From assembly GCF_900113055.1 (NCBI RefSeq), contig NZ_FONZ01000005.1, positions 1 to 64,000 on the forward strand: a stretch of 64,000 nucleotides of DNA, written 5' to 3'. The number at the start of each line of letters is the position of its first letter. Position 1 is the stretch's first letter. The stretch comes from Flavimobilis marinus (GTDB taxonomy: Bacteria; Actinomycetota; Actinomycetes; Actinomycetales; Cellulomonadaceae). The position numbers were made by a program, and so were the translations under genes. A model generated the notes under the pieces. It was not told where the DNA came from, did no database searches, and was given only the letters and a program-made list of their open reading frames with translations. Of the stretch, positions 26,769 to 35,530 are shown piece by piece.

Positions 26769-28213
26769 ACGCCGCCCTGCGCCGGCTCTCCCTCGTGGCG
26801 TTCGTGATGATGCTCTCCCTCATGGTCGCGGCGACGTACATCCACGTGTTCGCCGCGCCCGACCTCAACGCGGACAACCGCAACGTGCGCACGATCTACC
26901 GCGAGTACGGCAACTCGCGCGGCCCGATCATCGTCGACGGCGAGTCCGTCGCGCTCTCCACGCCGTCGGACGACGCGTTCGGCTACCAGCGCGAGTACCC
27001 GCAGGGCCCGCTCTACGCGCCCGTGACGGGCTTCTACTCGATCGTGTTCGGTCGCAGCGCGATCGAGTACACGCAGAACTCCGTGCTCAACGGCACGGCG
27101 GACTCGCTGTTCATCTCCCGGCTCGAGGCCCTCGTGACGGGCGAGCAGCCCCGCGGCTCCTCGGTCGAGGTGACGATCTCCGCCGCGGCCCAGCAGGCAG
27201 CGTGGGACGCCCTGGGGGACCAGCGCGGCGCCGTCGTCGCGCTCGACCCGAAGACCGGCGCCGTGCTCGCGATGGTCTCGAAGCCAAGCTACGACCCCAA
27301 CGACCTCGCCGCGCACGACACCTCGCTCGTCAACGACGAGTACCAGCGGCTCCTCGCCGACGACGACTCACCCCTGATCAACCGCGCCACGACCAACCGC
27401 TACCCGCCGGGCTCGACCTTCAAGCTGCTCGTCGCGGCGGCGGCCCTCGAGTCCGGGGCGTACGACGCCGACACGGTCATCCCGGCGCCCGACCAGCTGC
27501 CCCTGCCGCAGTCCAGCTCGATCATGGGGAACTTCGGCGGGGCCACGTGCGCCCCCGACGAGGAGATGACCCTCGCGGACGCCCTGCGCATCTCCTGCAA
27601 CACCGCGTTCGGCCAGCTCGGGATGGACGTCGGCGCCGACGCGCTGCGCTCCACGGCCCAGGCGTTCGGGTTCGGGACGTCCGTGGAGATCCCCCTCAAG
27701 ACGACGCCGAGCGTCTTCCCCGGTGAGCTCGACGTGCCGCAGACGGCGCTCGCGTCGATCGGGCAGTTCGACGTCGCCGCGACACCCCTGCAGATGGCCC
27801 TCGTCGGCTCCGCGATCGCCAACGACGGCGTGCAGATGTCCCCGTACCTCGTGGACACCGTGCGGACCGCCGACCTCGACGTCGTGAGCCAGACGGAACC
27901 GAGCGAGCTGGCCCGGCCGATCAGCGCCACCACCGCGAACACCTTGACCGACATGATGGTCGGCGTCGTCACGGGCGGCTCCGGCTCGGCGGCCCAGATC
28001 CGCGGTGTCGACGTCGCGGGCAAGACCGGCACAGCCCAGACCACCACGGACGCGCCCCCGCACGCCTGGTTCGTCGGGTTCGCGCCCGCGGACGACCCCG
28101 AGGTCGTCGTCGCGGTGATCGTCGAGAACGGCGGGAACCTCGGCGCCGAGGCCACCGGCGGGGCCGTGGCTGCCCCGATCGCCCGCGCCGTCATGCAGGC
28201 GGTGATCTCGTGA
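26765..28213 (+). CDS. pbpA: Class B penicillin-binding protein PbpA
   Basis: A 482-residue transpeptidase that cross-links peptidoglycan. After an N-terminal anchor helix (about 7-27) and a short dimerisation region, the catalytic domain shows the three penicillin-binding motifs: STFK with nucleophile Ser217 and Lys220, SCN at 277-279, and KTGT at 420-423. Length and missing PASTA domains fit actinobacterial PbpA rather than FtsI. ATG 26765 overlaps the rodA stop and its own stop overlaps the pknA start, so levels of the enzyme pair and the kinases are linked at translation. Confidence 0.96.
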   Translation: MNAALRRLSLVAFVMMLSLMVAATYIHVFAAPDLNADNRNVRTIYREYGNSRGPIIVDGESVALSTPSDDAFGYQREYPQGPLYAPVTGFYSIVFGRSAIEYTQNSVLNGTADSLFISRLEALVTGEQPRGSSVEVTISAAAQQAAWDALGDQRGAVVALDPKTGAVLAMVSKPSYDPNDLAAHDTSLVNDEYQRLLADDDSPLINRATTNRYPPGSTFKLLVAAAALESGAYDADTVIPAPDQLPLPQSSSIMGNFGGATCAPDEEMTLADALRISCNTAFGQLGMDVGADALRSTAQAFGFGTSVEIPLKTTPSVFPGELDVPQTALASIGQFDVAATPLQMALVGSAIANDGVQMSPYLVDTVRTADLDVVSQTEPSELARPISATTANTLTDMMVGVVTGGSGSAAQIRGVDVAGKTGTAQTTTDAPPHAWFVGFAPADDPEVVVAVIVENGGNLGAEATGGAVAAPIARAVMQAVIS

Positions 28214-29937
28214 AGCCGGTCGAGGGGCTCGCTCTCGGCGGTCGCTACCGCCTGGTGCGCCAGATCGCCGTCGGCGGGATGGGCGAGGTGTGGGTCGCCC
28301 GCGACACCAGCCTCGCGCGCGACGTCGCCGTCAAGGTGCTGCGCGAGGAGTTCGCCGGGAACTCCGACTTCCTGGACCGTCTGCGCACCGAGGCCCGCAA
28401 CAGCGCAGCGCTCTCCCACACGAACATCGCCCAGCTGTACGACTACGGCGAGCAGTCCGGGTCGGGCTACCTCGTGATGGAGCTCGTGGTCGGGGAGCCG
28501 CTGAGCGACCTGCTCGAGCGACGTCCCGTGCTCCCGCCGCGCACTCTGCTGCCGATCCTCGCCCAGACCGCGCGCGGGCTGCACGCCGCCCACGTGGCCG
28601 GCGTCGTGCACCGCGACGTCAAGCCGGGCAACATCCTGCTCGAGCACGGCACCACCGTGAAGATCACCGACTTCGGGGTGTCGCTCGCGACCAACCAGGT
28701 GCCGATGACCGCCGCCGGCATGGTGATGGGCACCGCCCAGTACCTGTCGCCCGAGCAGGCGATCGGGCGCGCCGCGACCGGCGCGTCGGACATCTACGCG
28801 CTCGGCATCGTCGCGTACGAGGCCACCGTCGGGCACCGGCCCTTCACCGGCCAGACGCCTGTGGACATCGCCGTCGCCCACGTGAACGAGGCCGTCCCAC
28901 CGCTGCCGACGACCGTGCACACCGACCTCGCGGCGCTCATCATGCAGATGCTCGACAAGGACCCGACCCGACGCCCGCGTTCCGGCGCCGCCCTCGCCGC
29001 CGTGCTGGACCAGCTCGCCGAGAGCATCGAGACGGACCCGTTTGGCCGCAACCGGTCGTCCCTCGGGCGTCACTCCGCCATGTCCAGCGTGTCCGCCCAC
29101 TCGGCGGCGAGCGTGCGGACGGCAGCGAGCCCGGAGTCCTCGTCGTTCGCTCCGCGCCCGGCGCCGTCATCGACCGCGGGCACCGCCGCGCCGTCCCGTG
29201 CGGCCGTCCGGGCGGCCCGGGAGGCGCGCGAGGCCTCGACGCGCACCGACGCCCCCTGGCACACGACGGCGTCGCGCACCCCTGTGCCGCGTCCGGTCAC
29301 CCGCACCACCGTCCAGCCGCAGGTCCCGCCCGCCGAGGCGGCGAGCGGGGCAGCCGGCGCAGGCCCGGACGCGGGGACGCAGGCGCCCTCGTGGACCGCG
29401 ACCACCGCACCTGCCGAGGAAGCACCTCGCTCCGGTGGCACCGCGTGGCCGCGCGAGGCGTCCCGCTACGCGGCGTCCGGACCCCTTCCGACGGCGCAGC
29501 CCTCGGTCCCCCCGCCGCCCGTCCCACGGCCACCGACGTCCGGGCCGGCGTCGGACCCGGCGTGGCTGCCCCCGGTGCCGAGCCCGCCCCCGCCCTCGAT
29601 CCCCCCGGCGACCCGTCGGCAGGCCACCACGGTGCGGCGGCCGGCGTCGGCGGCACGAGCGCTCCCCGCCCCGGGACGTTCCACCTCGACCGGACTGCGC
29701 CTCGGCCGCTTCTCGTGGCCGTCCCTCGTGCTCGCGGGCATCTTGCTCGTGATGATCGTCGCTGCGATCCTGAACCTCGGGTCCGGGGACGACGACGGCG
29801 CGAACGCGCAGGAGTACCGTGGCGGGGCGTCTCGCACGGTGTCCGGCTCGCCCTTCCCGGGGTCGGACGATGGGAAGATGCACATCATGGACCTGCGGCC
29901 GACCGCCGTGGACCCGACAACACCTAAGGACGCGTAG
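28210..29937 (+). CDS. pknA: Serine/threonine protein kinase PknA-like
   Basis: A 575-residue membrane kinase. Glycine loop IAVGGMGEVWVA, catalytic Lys42, HRDVKPGN with Asp136, and Asp154 in DFG are all present. A long Pro/Ala/Ser/Thr-rich juxtamembrane region (about 290-490) precedes one membrane helix (about 503-523). The outside part is only about 50 residues and has no PASTA repeats, as in PknA. GTG 28210 overlaps the pbpA stop. PknA is known to phosphorylate division and envelope proteins. The juxtamembrane region is much longer than in mycobacteria. Confidence 0.94.
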   Translation: MKPVEGLALGGRYRLVRQIAVGGMGEVWVARDTSLARDVAVKVLREEFAGNSDFLDRLRTEARNSAALSHTNIAQLYDYGEQSGSGYLVMELVVGEPLSDLLERRPVLPPRTLLPILAQTARGLHAAHVAGVVHRDVKPGNILLEHGTTVKITDFGVSLATNQVPMTAAGMVMGTAQYLSPEQAIGRAATGASDIYALGIVAYEATVGHRPFTGQTPVDIAVAHVNEAVPPLPTTVHTDLAALIMQMLDKDPTRRPRSGAALAAVLDQLAESIETDPFGRNRSSLGRHSAMSSVSAHSAASVRTAASPESSSFAPRPAPSSTAGTAAPSRAAVRAAREAREASTRTDAPWHTTASRTPVPRPVTRTTVQPQVPPAEAASGAAGAGPDAGTQAPSWTATTAPAEEAPRSGGTAWPREASRYAASGPLPTAQPSVPPPPVPRPPTSGPASDPAWLPPVPSPPPPSIPPATRRQATTVRRPASAARALPAPGRSTSTGLRLGRFSWPSLVLAGILLVMIVAAILNLGSGDDDGANAQEYRGGASRTVSGSPFPGSDDGKMHIMDLRPTAVDPTTPKDA

Positions 29938-31988
29938 TGGCGCAGGCACCTCGGATTCTCGCTGACCGGTACGAGGTCGGTGAGCTCATCGGCCGTGGCG
30001 GCATGGCTGAGGTCCACATCGGGCACGACGCCCGGCTGGGCCGCACCGTCGCGATCAAGATCCTGCGGTCCGACCTCGCCCGCGACCCGTCCTTCCAGGC
30101 ACGGTTCCGCCGCGAGGCCCAGGCCGCCGCCGCGCTCAACCACCCCGCGATCGTCGCCGTCTACGACACCGGGGAAGAGGTCTACACCGAGACGACCGGC
30201 GCGGTCGCCCACGTGCCGTTCATCGTCATGGAGTACGTCGAGGGCCACACGGTCCGCGACATCCTGCGTGACGGGCACGCGGTGCCCATCGAGGAGGCCA
30301 TCGAGATCGTCTCGGGCGTGCTCTCCGCGCTCGAGTACTCCCACCAGGCGGGCATCGTCCACCGCGACATCAAGCCTGCGAACGTGATGCTCACACCCAC
30401 GGGCGCGGTCAAGGTGATGGACTTCGGCATCGCGCGCGCCATCGCGGACTCCTCCGCGACCATGACGCAGACGCAGGCCGTGATCGGCACCGCTCAGTAC
30501 CTGTCGCCCGAGCAGGCGCGCGGCGAGAGCGTCGATGCTCGTAGCGACCTGTACTCCACCGGCTGCCTGCTGTTCGAGCTGCTCACGGGGCGTCCGCCGT
30601 TCCAGGGCGACTCACCCGTGGCGGTCGCCTACCAGCACGTCCGCGAGGCACCGCCGCTGCCGTCCCAGCTGGCCGGCGACGTTCCTGAGGTCCTGGACCG
30701 CATCACGCTCAAGGCTCTGGCCAAGGAGCGCACGTCCCGCTACTCGACCGCCGCGGAGTTCCGCGCCGACCTCGAGTCCGCGCTGCACGGCGGCAAGGTC
30801 GAGGCCGGCCCCATCGCCGCAGTCGCGGCGGCGGCCACCGGCGCACCGACGGAGTCGCTCGAGCACGCGACCCAGGTGTTCGGCACGGACCCGGGGCCAG
30901 CGACCCAGGCCCTGCCCGCGGCTTCGCCCTGGGCCCCGACCGGCGTAGCGGCGGCGGCAGGAGCCGGGGCCGCGGCGGCGCAGACGCGGACGTCCGAGCC
31001 CGAGGCGAAGTCCCGCAAGGCACTCGTCTGGACCCTCGTCGTCGTCGCGCTGCTGGCGCTCGCCGGCCTGATCGCCCTCCTGGTGGTCAACTCCAACAAG
31101 GAGGAGGAGCCGTCGCTCGTCCCGGTCCCCGCACTCGCGGGGATGACCCAGGAGCAGGCGCAGGCGGAGCTCGACGCCGTCGGGCTCGAGATGCGCGGTC
31201 TGTCGGAGGCGTCGACCACCGAGGAAGGACTCTTCGTCCGCTCCGAGCCCGGTGCGGGCGAGGACGTCGAGGTCGGCTCGACGGTCGACGTCTACTTCTC
31301 CGCGGGACCCGACACGGTGAAGGTCCCGGACGTGTCCGGCATGGACCAGGCCACCGCAGAACGCACCCTGCGCGAGGCCAAACTCGAGGTGTCGACCTCG
31401 CGAGAGTCCGAGACCGGCGGCACGGTCCCGCGCAACAACGTCACGCGCACGGACCCCGAGGCCGGCGAGTCGGTGGCCGAGGGCACGCCCGTGACGCTCT
31501 ACATCTCCGACGGCCAGATCGACGTCCCCTCGCTGCTCGGCATGACCGAGGAGGAGGCGACCGCGAAGCTCGACGAGATCGGCATCACCCGGATCAAGAC
31601 CACGCAGCAGGAGAGCGAGGAGGAGGCGGGCACGGTCATCGACCAGCAGCCCGCCGCGGGTCCGATCGACGCGAACACGACGGTCACCCTCGTCATCGCG
31701 ATCCCGCTGCCGCCCGAGCTCGTCCAGGTGCCGACGGACCTCGTGGGCCTGACCGAGGCTGAGGCGCGCGACCGCCTCGACCAGCTGGGTCTGAACGCTC
31801 AGGTCGAGAGCGAGGCCTCCAACGAGCGCGTGGCGGGCGAGGTGTTCCTCGTCCCGTCCGCCGGAGTCCAGGTCGAGGAGGGATCCGACGTCGTCATCTA
31901 CGTGTCGATGGGACCGGGCCCCAGCACCGAGGACCCACCGACCCAGCCGACGGACCCCACCGAGCCCGACGACGGTGGGGACGACTGA
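29937..31988 (+). CDS. pknB: Serine/threonine protein kinase PknB with four PASTA domains
   Basis: A 683-residue receptor kinase. Kinase domain: Lys41, HRDIKPAN with Asp144, and DFG Asp162. An Ala-rich linker leads to a membrane helix (about 363-385), then four PASTA repeats beginning near 392, 459, 525 and 594 (VPALAGM, VPDVSGM, VPSLLGM, VPTDLVGL). PASTA repeats bind muropeptides or lipid II and so sense wall synthesis. The tail is Pro/Thr/Asp-rich. GTG 29937 overlaps the pknA stop (TAGTG). Last gene of the fhaA-pknB run. Confidence 0.96.
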   Translation: MAQAPRILADRYEVGELIGRGGMAEVHIGHDARLGRTVAIKILRSDLARDPSFQARFRREAQAAAALNHPAIVAVYDTGEEVYTETTGAVAHVPFIVMEYVEGHTVRDILRDGHAVPIEEAIEIVSGVLSALEYSHQAGIVHRDIKPANVMLTPTGAVKVMDFGIARAIADSSATMTQTQAVIGTAQYLSPEQARGESVDARSDLYSTGCLLFELLTGRPPFQGDSPVAVAYQHVREAPPLPSQLAGDVPEVLDRITLKALAKERTSRYSTAAEFRADLESALHGGKVEAGPIAAVAAAATGAPTESLEHATQVFGTDPGPATQALPAASPWAPTGVAAAAGAGAAAAQTRTSEPEAKSRKALVWTLVVVALLALAGLIALLVVNSNKEEEPSLVPVPALAGMTQEQAQAELDAVGLEMRGLSEASTTEEGLFVRSEPGAGEDVEVGSTVDVYFSAGPDTVKVPDVSGMDQATAERTLREAKLEVSTSRESETGGTVPRNNVTRTDPEAGESVAEGTPVTLYISDGQIDVPSLLGMTEEEATAKLDEIGITRIKTTQQESEEEAGTVIDQQPAAGPIDANTTVTLVIAIPLPPELVQVPTDLVGLTEAEARDRLDQLGLNAQVESEASNERVAGEVFLVPSAGVQVEEGSDVVIYVSMGPGPSTEDPPTQPTDPTEPDDGGDD

Positions 31989-32024
31989 GCACCTCCCGCC
32001 AGCGCTGAACCGGCGGTGTGCTCA
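31986..32024. terminator. Bidirectional terminator between pknB and the amidotransferase gene
   Basis: Outer stem TGAGCAC/GTGCTCA (31986-31992 with 32018-32024) and inner stem CCGCC/GGCGG (31996-32000 with 32012-32016). The outer arms contain the stop codons of both convergent genes. Confidence 0.6.
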
Positions 32025-32645
32025 GTGCCGCATGAGCGGCGCGAGACCCTCGGAGCGGGCGACCGCACCGTCCTGGCCCGCGATCTCGAGCCAGTTGGCC
32101 AGCAGCCGGTGCCCGCCCTCGGTGAGCACGGACTCCGGGTGGAACTGCACCCCGTGCAGGGGCAGCTCCCGGTGGGCCAGGCCCATGACGATGCCGTTCG
32201 CGGTCTCGGCCGTGACCTCCAGCTCGTCCGGGACGGTCTCCCGCACGACCGCCAGCGAGTGGTAGCGCGTCGCCGTGAACGGCTGCGGGAGGCCGTCGAG
32301 GACGCTCGCACCGGCGTGCTCGATCAGGCTGGTCTTGCCGTGCATGAGCTCGGGGGCGTGGGTCACCCGGCCACCGAAGGCCTCACCGAGCGCCTGATGC
32401 CCGAGGCACACGCCCAGCATGGGCGTGCCGCTGTCAGCGCAGGCACGGATGACGTCGAGGCTCGCCCCGGCCTCCGCGGGCGTGCCGGGGCCGGGGGAGA
32501 CGAGCACCCCGTCGTAGTGCCAGTCCGCGGCGTCGGGCACGGCGTCGTTGCGCACCACGACGGTCTCCGCGCCAAGCTCGGCGAGGTATCCGACGATCGT
32601 GTAGACGAACGAGTCGTAGTTGTCGACGACGAGGATCGTGGCCAT
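32022..32645 (-). CDS. pabA: Glutamine amidotransferase, anthranilate/aminodeoxychorismate synthase component II
   Basis: A 207-residue class I glutamine amidotransferase that supplies ammonia to a chorismate-using partner. The triad is Cys80 in LGVCLGHQ, His169 and Glu171 in FHPESVL. The oxyanion motif SPGPGTP is present. Either tryptophan (TrpG) or folate (PabA) synthesis is possible and many actinobacteria use one protein for both; no partner gene is nearby. Its position behind pknB is conserved in Actinobacteria. ATG 32645. Confidence 0.92.
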   Translation of the reverse strand: MATILVVDNYDSFVYTIVGYLAELGAETVVVRNDAVPDAADWHYDGVLVSPGPGTPAEAGASLDVIRACADSGTPMLGVCLGHQALGEAFGGRVTHAPELMHGKTSLIEHAGASVLDGLPQPFTATRYHSLAVVRETVPDELEVTAETANGIVMGLAHRELPLHGVQFHPESVLTEGGHRLLANWLEIAGQDGAVARSEGLAPLMRH

Positions 32646-32699
32646 GTCAGTCCCTAGGGTCGGTGGGCTCTCGGGTCCATTGTGCGTGCTCCGGCGCGG

Positions 32700-33455
32700 T
32701 CAGGAGTCGCCCGGCACGCTGACCTCCGCGCCGACCCGGGCATAGGACAGGGGGGCCGAGCGGCTCGGGAGCTCGAGCTCGTCCGCGCGGCTGACACCCC
32801 AACCCAGCCCGACGGCGTCGACCCAGGTGAGGTACTTCTGCACCTCCGCGTCAGCGAGGACGGCCTGCTCGAGGGCTGCGGGGTCTCCGATCGCCTGGAC
32901 GGTGTACGGCGGGGAGTAGACGCGGCCGTGCAGTGACAGGACGTTCCCGACGCAGCGGAACGCCGTCGTGGTCACGACGCGCTGGTCCTGCAGCATCATG
33001 GCCTCCGCGCCGCCGGCCCACAGGGCGTTGATGACCGCCTCGAGATCCTGCTGGTGCACGACGAGCGCGTCGGCCGACACCTCAGGGCCCAGCGGAGTGC
33101 CGGCGGGGGCGTCGTCGAGGGTCACGGTGATCCCGGGGCCACGCAGGGGAACCGCCCCGGCCGCCACGGCATCCTGCCGGGCTCCGGTCGTGAGCATCGG
33201 GTCGTCCCCGATCTCCGTCTGGGCCTCCGCGAGGTCTTGGACGGTCTCCTGCAGCGCGTCGACCTCGGCCTGGAGCTTCTCCACCCGGCCGCTCTCGATC
33301 TCGACGAGCGCGGCGAGGTCCTGCGGGTGGCGCTCGCCGGCATCTCGGGCCAGCGTGGCGCTCACGGTGAACATGAGCCCTGCGAGCGCGAGCACGGCCA
33401 TGACCGCGACCCGGGCGCGCCAAGGACGGGTGGGGCGTCGAGCGCCGTGCTCCAT
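32700..33455 (-). CDS. DUF881 family membrane-anchored protein
   Basis: A 251-residue protein with one N-terminal membrane helix (about 16-36), a coiled-coil stretch (EIESGRVEKLQAEVDALQETVQDLAEAQ) and a DUF881 domain (GPGITVTLDDAP, VVHQQDLEAVINALWAGGAEAM, GYSPPYTVQAIGDP-like block). Function is not established; the family often sits near division genes. ATG 33455 has a GGGAGGTGA site. It is divergent from crgA across 158 bp that hold both promoters but no clear motif. A sortase gene often found between pabA and DUF881 in relatives is absent here. Confidence 0.87.
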   Translation of the reverse strand: MEHGARRPTRPWRARVAVMAVLALAGLMFTVSATLARDAGERHPQDLAALVEIESGRVEKLQAEVDALQETVQDLAEAQTEIGDDPMLTTGARQDAVAAGAVPLRGPGITVTLDDAPAGTPLGPEVSADALVVHQQDLEAVINALWAGGAEAMMLQDQRVVTTTAFRCVGNVLSLHGRVYSPPYTVQAIGDPAALEQAVLADAEVQKYLTWVDAVGLGWGVSRADELELPSRSAPLSYARVGAEVSVPGDS

Positions 33456-33613
33456 CCGTTCACCTCCCTGCGCCTGCCCGCTTCTGACGGGCCTGAGCAC
33501 TAGGCTATGTGCTGCGGGCGCACCGAGGCGCCCGTGCGTGTGCGTCGAGACGTACCGCCGTCCGTCCGGGCGTGACCTGCCGGTCGCCCCGTCATCGCAG
33601 GGAGCCCGCCCCC

Positions 33614-33859
33614 GTGTCCGAGCCCACGAGCAAGAAGAAGCCGCGTCCCGCACGCACCGAGCGCGTCGCCATGCCGTCGGGCCCGAACCCCCGCTGGCTC
33701 GCTCCCACGATGATCGCCCTGTTCCTCGTCGCTCTGGTGTACCTCGTCGTCGCCTATCTGTTCAACATGCAGTGGCCCCTGCCCATCGGGAACTGGAACC
33801 TGGTCGTCGGCTTCACGTTCGCGATCGTCGGCTTCGGTCTCGCCACGCGCTGGAAGTAG
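33614..33859 (+). CDS. crgA: Cell division protein CrgA
   Basis: An 81-residue protein with a basic N-terminus (SKKKPRPARTERV) and two membrane helices (about 32-53 and 61-76). CrgA is an actinobacterial divisome factor that touches FtsZ, FtsQ and PBPs. The NPRWLAPTMIALFLVALVYL block and the NWNLVVGFTFAIVGFGLATRWK end are typical. Start is GTG 33614; the frame is open upstream but without similarity. Its position beside the kinase cluster is conserved. Confidence 0.93.
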   Translation: MSEPTSKKKPRPARTERVAMPSGPNPRWLAPTMIALFLVALVYLVVAYLFNMQWPLPIGNWNLVVGFTFAIVGFGLATRWK

Positions 33860-33894
33860 GCCGGCCTCGGTGCTCGTCCCCAGCGGGGGACAAC

Positions 33895-33928
33895 CCTGTG
33901 GATAACTACACGGGTGTAATTCCACAGG
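33895..33928 (+). terminator. Nested hairpin after crgA containing a consensus DnaA box
   Basis: CCTGTGGA (33895-33902) pairs with TCCACAGG (33921-33928), with TACA/TGTA inside. It follows the crgA stop by 35 bp and faces the convergent rhomboid gene. The 5' arm overlaps TGTGGATAA (33897-33905), the exact complement of the DnaA box TTATCCACA. A palindrome CTGTGCACAG follows at 33940-33949. Confidence 0.45.
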
Positions 33929-33985
33929 TGTGAACAACTCTGTGCACAGGGCCCGACCGTCCGAATCCTGCTGTGGGCGTGATCC

Positions 33986-34870
33986 TCAGCGGAACAGCAG
34001 CTCGACCACGCTGGGCGCCGTCGCGTAGCGGAGCGCAGCGGCGCCCACGACGAGCCCGAGGGCGAGCGCCGGGACCACCACGCCCCACGCCCGACGACGC
34101 TCGCGGGGCGCATAGGCGAACCCCGCAGCGATCGCCGCGCCGACGACCAGCCCACCGAGGTGGCTTTGCCAGGCGATGTTGGGCAGCACGAAGCCGATCA
34201 CGAGGTTGATCGCCAGCAGCGAGTAGATGCCCGACGCGCGGCGGTCCAGCCGCCGCGAGATGACGGCGAACGCGCCGAAGAGCCCGAAGACCGCTCCCGA
34301 CGCGCCCAGGACCGGGGTGAACCAGGCCTCGCTGCCAGGCGCGGCCAGCAGCAGGAAGGCGACGGACCCCGCGACCGCGCTCACCAGGTAGAGGGCCGCG
34401 AAGCGAGCGCGTCCGAGCACGCGCTCGAGCTGGGGACCGACTATCCACAGGGCGTACATGTTGAGCAGGATGTGGAACGGGCTCTCCGAGTGGAGGAACG
34501 CAGCCGTCAGTGCGCGGTACGGCTCGGTCTCCCCGAGGTACGGCACGAACACCAGGGTGCTCGTCCACCCGTCCCACCCGATCACGCGCTGGGCGAGCCA
34601 CGACAGCGCGCACAGGCCGATCAGCGTCAGGGTGACGTAGGGCCGGTCGTCCGCGCGGACCGGCGCACCGAGCACCGTGCGGTGCTGGCGCATCGTCCGG
34701 GCCTGCTCGGCCACGCAGTCGACGCACTGCACGCCGACCGCCGCGGGCCGCTGGCACTCGGGGCAGGTCGGCCGCTCGCACCGCTGGCAGCGGACGTACG
34801 AGGGACGGTCAGGGTGGCGGGGGCACGAAGGAGCCGCCGCGGGCCCTCCGGGTGCGTCAGTGGCACTCAT
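33986..34870 (-). CDS. Rhomboid family intramembrane serine protease
   Basis: A 294-residue rhomboid. The catalytic dyad is Ser191 in GASGAVFGLFGA and His237 in SHLGGLVVG; His133 and Asn137 in HILLNMYAL line the oxyanion side. The first 60 residues hold a Cys/His-rich zinc-ribbon-like domain (CPRH, CQRCERPTCPECQ, CVDC). About seven helices. Rhomboids cleave membrane proteins within the bilayer; substrates here are unknown. ATG 34870. Confidence 0.93.
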   Translation of the reverse strand: MSATDAPGGPAAAPSCPRHPDRPSYVRCQRCERPTCPECQRPAAVGVQCVDCVAEQARTMRQHRTVLGAPVRADDRPYVTLTLIGLCALSWLAQRVIGWDGWTSTLVFVPYLGETEPYRALTAAFLHSESPFHILLNMYALWIVGPQLERVLGRARFAALYLVSAVAGSVAFLLLAAPGSEAWFTPVLGASGAVFGLFGAFAVISRRLDRRASGIYSLLAINLVIGFVLPNIAWQSHLGGLVVGAAIAAGFAYAPRERRRAWGVVVPALALGLVVGAAALRYATAPSVVELLFR

Positions 34871-34903
34871 GGGTCGCGACGGCTCCTTCGCTACGTGCGG
34901 TTC

Positions 34904-35452
34904 TCAGTCCTCGATCGTGACCGAGCTGATGACGACGTCCTCGATCGGGCGGTCGCCCGGGCGGGTCGGCGTCGTGGCGATCGCGTCGACGACGGCGCGC
35001 GACGCGTCGTCAGCCACCTTGCCGAAGATCGTGTGCTTCCCGGTGAGCCACGGGGTCGCGGCGACCGAGATGAAGAACTGCGAGCCGTTGGTGCCCTCCG
35101 GCGCGCCCGTGACGGGGTTGCGGCGGGTACCGGCGTTGGCCATGGCCAGCAGGTACGGCTCGGTGAAGCCGAGCTCGGGGTGGATCTCGTCGTTGAACTT
35201 GTAGCCGGGGTCTCCCGTGCCGGTGCCCAGCGGGCACCCGCCCTGGATCATGAAGCCCTCGATGACGCGGTGGAACACGAGGCCGTCGTAGAAGCGCTCG
35301 GTGGACTCCTCGCCGGTCTTCGGGTCGATCCACGTCTTGTCGCCCGTGGCCAGCCCGGTGAAGTTCTGGACCGTCTTGGGTGCGTGGTTGGCGAACAGCT
35401 CGATGCGGATGTCACCAGCGGTGGTGTGCAGGGTTGCAAACATGCGCCTCAT
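34904..35452 (-). CDS. Cyclophilin-type peptidyl-prolyl cis-trans isomerase
   Basis: A 182-residue cyclophilin that speeds proline isomerisation in folding proteins. It shows FHRVIEGFMIQGG, NGSQFFISV and the KHTIFGKV end block, with no signal peptide, so it is cytoplasmic. I chose ATG 35452 (MRRMFATLHT) because AGAGGTGG lies at good spacing; ATG 35443 gives a protein three residues shorter. It lies 33 bp upstream of the rhomboid gene on the same strand. Confidence 0.94.
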   Translation of the reverse strand: MRRMFATLHTTAGDIRIELFANHAPKTVQNFTGLATGDKTWIDPKTGEESTERFYDGLVFHRVIEGFMIQGGCPLGTGTGDPGYKFNDEIHPELGFTEPYLLAMANAGTRRNPVTGAPEGTNGSQFFISVAATPWLTGKHTIFGKVADDASRAVVDAIATTPTRPGDRPIEDVVISSVTIED

Positions 35453-35530
35453 TGTTCCACCTCTGGCGTCGCACCGTGACCTCATCGGTGGCAGAGTGGG
35501 CATGGATCCTTATCGAGAACGGGAGCAGAC

